Position numbers and translations under genes: made by a program
NCBI GenBank assembly: GCA_036365515.1
Contig: CM070873.1
Coordinates: 215,559,376 to 215,623,375 of the forward strand
Reading direction: 5' to 3'
DNA from: Torymus aiolomorphi
Lineage: Eukaryota; Arthropoda; Insecta; Hymenoptera; Torymidae
Length of the DNA: 64,000 nt
In this document: piece after piece, positions 61,542 to 64,000 of the stretch
How positions within the stretch are numbered: position 1 is the first letter of the stretch
How the letters are laid out: each line of letters opens with the position of its first letter
The notes under the pieces: generated by a model
Seen by the model: the letters and a program-made list of their open reading frames with translations, nothing else
Told to the model about the DNA's origin: nothing
Databases searched by the model: none

Positions 61542-61680
61542 CGGTGCTAGACAAAAAATTTTCCCCACGAGTGCTAGCTGACTTCAGAGCGGTTAGGTTC
61601 GGGAGTGCGCCGCGCACTCCCGAACCTAACCGCTCTGAAGTCAGCTAGCACTCGTGGGGAAAATTTTTTGTCTAGCACCG
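61542..61680. repeat. 139-bp perfect palindrome
   Basis: The two 69-base arms are exact inverted copies around a single central C at 61611, from CGGTGCTAGAC to GTCTAGCACCG. The imperfect match continues outward (CGAGGAC and GTCCTCG). Such a structure would extrude as a nearly loopless cruciform. Its origin is unknown; a foldback element end or a recent inverted duplication is possible. Confidence 0.95.
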
Positions 61681-61696
61681 CTGGTCCTCGGGTGCT

Positions 61697-61773
61697 AGTA
61701 CCGACACGCTTTCTAGGGATATTTCTGCTCTTGACTCGTAGTGCCGACACGCTTTTTGGGGATATTTCTGCTC
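61697..61773. repeat. Imperfect 34-bp tandem duplication
   Basis: Two units share CCGACACGCTTT and GGGATATTTCTGCTC, about 42 bases apart, between two of the palindromes. Confidence 0.75.
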
Positions 61774-61915
61774 GCGACTACTAGTACCGAGGGGTGGCGC
61801 ATAGGCGCTTCCGTAGAGGTCCCTCCACCGCCGCTCTCTACTTCAGAGTGGGGGAGGCCTCTGAGGCAACTTGGCGTCCTACAGCCTCTATACCATACTG
61901 CCGCCCACTACCAAC

Positions 61916-62231
61916 CAGCGTTGGTTTATCCAATAGACTACGCTCATAGTTCATGACTGTAGGCGAGTGGCGCCGTAACGTCATATCATTGAAACTCATG
62001 CGCGAATATGAATAAAATTTGAAATTTTGTCGAATGAGCTTACGTTTAATTCATAAATAATCTTTTTTTTCTTTTTTATTATATTAAAAAAGGATTATTT
62101 ATGAATAGCTCATTCGACAAAATTTCAAATTTTATTCATACTCGCGCATGAGTTGCAATGATATGACCTTGTGGCGTCACTTGTCTACAGTCATGAACTA
62201 TGAGCGTAGACTTTTGGATAAACCAACGCTG
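61916..62231. mobile_element. 316-bp foldback element, hAT-like
   Basis: The ends CAGCGTTGGTTTATCCAA are inverted, and the arms extend over about 150 bases with scattered mismatches. CTACCAAC flanks it directly (61908-61915 and 62232-62239). An 8-bp duplication and CAG-type ends fit the hAT superfamily. Confidence 0.85.
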
Positions 62232-62305
62232 CTACCAACCTGAAGCTCCACCCACGATCCAGAATATAAATTGGGCCACACCACCGGAATCGAGTCAGTC
62301 CGCTA

Positions 62306-62670
62306 TGCCCTAATCACATAACCGCGTACGATCGCGTATGTCTGCGTACAACCGCGTCCGACGTTAAGGAAGAATCTAGTGATTTTCGCTGTTGCCAACA
62401 GCGGCAATGTCAGTGCAATAACTAGTACTTTCGAGGAACAGACCTACGTATACGAAAGTCGGCTACTACACCAACGACAACAGACATAAACAAGCAAGCG
62501 TTACTCCGATCTACTGCACTTTGTGTGAGTAGGTCTGTTCCTCGAAAGTACTAGTTATTGCACTGACATTGCCGCTGTTGGCAACAGCGAAAATCACTAG
62601 ATTCTTCCTTAACGTCGGACGCGGTTGTACGTAGACGTACGCGATCGTACGCGGTTATGTGATTAGGGCA
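62306..62670. mobile_element. 365-bp foldback element with 142-bp arms
   Basis: Arms 62306-62447 and 62529-62670 are inverted copies with two mismatches, starting TGCCCTAATCACATAACC. CTA lies on both sides (62303-62305 and 62671-62673), a possible 3-bp target duplication. The loop is 81 bases. Confidence 0.85.
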
Positions 62671-62673
62671 CTA

Positions 62674-63238
62674 CCGAGGCCCGAGCGCATGAGAAGCTCC
62701 GTAGTTTAGTTGCACTAGTGCAAGCGCCCTGATCACGTCCCAGTGTCAGTAGCCATTATACTCGACGTTACCTTGAATTGTATAGAGTCACGGTTTCAAG
62801 TTTATTTTATTTGTCAAAGTCTACAAGTATTTATTTAAATTGAATAAACTCCAAAGTTAAAGTTTATTTGTTCGAGTTCTCATTTAAAGTTCTCGCAATT
62901 CCTTGCGCTTTAGCGCTTCATCGAACAACGAACCCACAATCTTATTGGTCAACGCGGCGACCATTGCAGAAGCGCCTTTCTGCTCTCAACCCCGACTTGG
63001 GTCATAACAACGTATGTGAGAATTGGTCCATACCCGAATAAGGGATAACCGGAAGGATAAAAAGAAAAAAAAAACCAAGAGACTGAGGACATAGGCTATT
63101 GCAGAGTGCAGATACCTCTTGGAGTTAAAAAGAAAAGAAATAGAAGATGTGCATTCACAGATGAACCAGAGATTTACTCATTTAATTTTGTTAATATGAC
63201 TCCTACATTTAAAGATTAATTTAATTTTGTAAACAAGA
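62674..63238 (+). promoter_or_regulatory. Upstream region of BUD13
   Basis: 565 bases between the last foldback element and the BUD13 ATG must hold its promoter and 5' leader. An ATTGG (inverted CCAAT) is present near 62945. No TATA box was found. Confidence 0.3.
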
Positions 63239-64000
63239 ATGGAAGCTCCGAAAATCAGCCAGAAAGAATATTTGAGGCGGTATCTTTCCAAAAATGATAG
63301 AATGAAAAAGAAAAAGAAAAAGAGTAAAACTGGAACAAAAACGTAAGTGAACATTTCATTAAGTGTTATTACCATCTGTTATGCCTATAGCATTTCTTGT
63401 CTTTTAGGTTATGCCTATTGACACATGACACCAATATGAAACTGCTTTGCAAGCAAAGATATATTAAACTTATATTTTTATGTACTGATTACTACATATT
63501 ATGCTTTGGAGTAATTTTCGAAAACTTAAAATATTATTTACAGAGTACAGATTATTGACGATGACCTTGATCTTAACAAACTTTCGAACACATTTGATGA
63601 TGAAGAAATCAGCATCTTTAATACAACAGAAGATGCCCCTCAAATTGTAGGAGTGATTGATGAACGAGGACCAGTGGACTTTTATAATAAACAACGATGG
63701 AAAGTCATGGCTGATGATGGCACCGGAGATATTACTATTACAAAAATAGATAAAACTAACATAAATACATCATGTACAAGCAAAGATGAAATTTTACCTA
63801 GTTCAAAAAAATTATTAATAAATGGAAAAAAACAAAACAGTTCTGATACTAGAAGTGAAAATGAAAACACAGATTCAGACTTGAGTCCTTCAAGATCAAA
63901 TAAGAAAAACAAATCATATGAAAAGCGACAACACAAGAGTTCTATACGAAGACAGAATAGTACTGATTCCGACCTGAGTCCCCCAAGATCAAGTAAGAAA
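63239..64000 (+). CDS. BUD13: BUD13 homologue, 5' part
   Basis: Two exons are visible, 63239-63342 and 63544 to the window end, giving 187 residues of an open frame that continues beyond 64000. An in-frame TAA at 63230-63232 supports the start. Family marks are the N-terminal SQKEYLRRYL and lysine run, then QIIDDDLDL, VIDERGP, the KWK-type segment (QRWKVM) and the repeated TDSDLSP(S/P)R units before the window edge. BUD13 is part of the RES complex of the activated spliceosome, which aids splicing and nuclear retention of unspliced RNA. The conserved C-terminal domain lies outside the window. Confidence 0.93.

Noticed and set aside
20000..63000. Virus-derived or polydnavirus-like segments
   Set aside because: No viral protein similarity was recognised in any frame; the repeats are noncoding DNA-element types.

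Overview
The window is nuclear DNA of an animal, most likely an insect. Its genes have short introns with GT-AG sites. They encode conserved animal proteins (ABHD8, CCDC124, a C15orf40/UPF0235 protein, an arrestin-domain protein and BUD13), set in AT-rich DNA with CpG-rich islands and long (CT)n tracts. This landscape resembles a parasitoid wasp or another hymenopteran, but that placement is an inference. No bacterial-type operon, CRISPR array, complete tRNA, rRNA or virus-derived gene was recognised.

Layout. 1-18450: no convincing gene. GC-rich islands of 0.4-1.2 kb alternate with AT-rich DNA at roughly 1.5-2 kb spacing; one island (17626-17782) holds a dense E-box cluster. 18451-20043 (minus): a five-exon gene for an unrecognised secreted cysteine-rich protein of 313 residues with a TATA-like box. 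20.4-31.3 kb: no gene; foldback elements, TIR elements, a 270-bp tandem repeat interrupted by a 714-bp element, and tRNA-like sequences. 31.4-34.0 kb: a GC-rich 5' region ending in a probable noncoding exon of the next gene. 34260-41563 (plus): ABHD8 homologue, 812 residues, with Asn where the catalytic serine is expected. 42253-44247 (minus): CCDC124, convergent with ABHD8 and head-to-head with the UPF0235 gene. 44965-50782 (plus): UPF0235/DUF167 protein whose 5.1-kb first intron is packed with repeats. 51622-56546 (minus): five-exon arrestin-domain protein, convergent with the UPF0235 gene. 57.2-62.7 kb: dense repeats, including nested insertions and four successive long palindromes. 63239-64000 (plus): 5' part of BUD13, running off the window.

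The genes do not form a pathway. CCDC124 (ribosome hibernation and recycling), BUD13 (spliceosome RES complex) and the UPF0235 protein are housekeeping types; ABHD8 and the arrestin-domain protein are scaffold or adaptor types. The repeat fraction is unusual: many elements are near-perfect foldback hairpins, several lie inside introns, and several have readable target-site duplications (TA, TTAA, TAA, CTA, 7 bp or 8 bp). All exon boundaries were deduced by eye from splice signals and frame continuity, without transcript data. GC-island limits are approximate.
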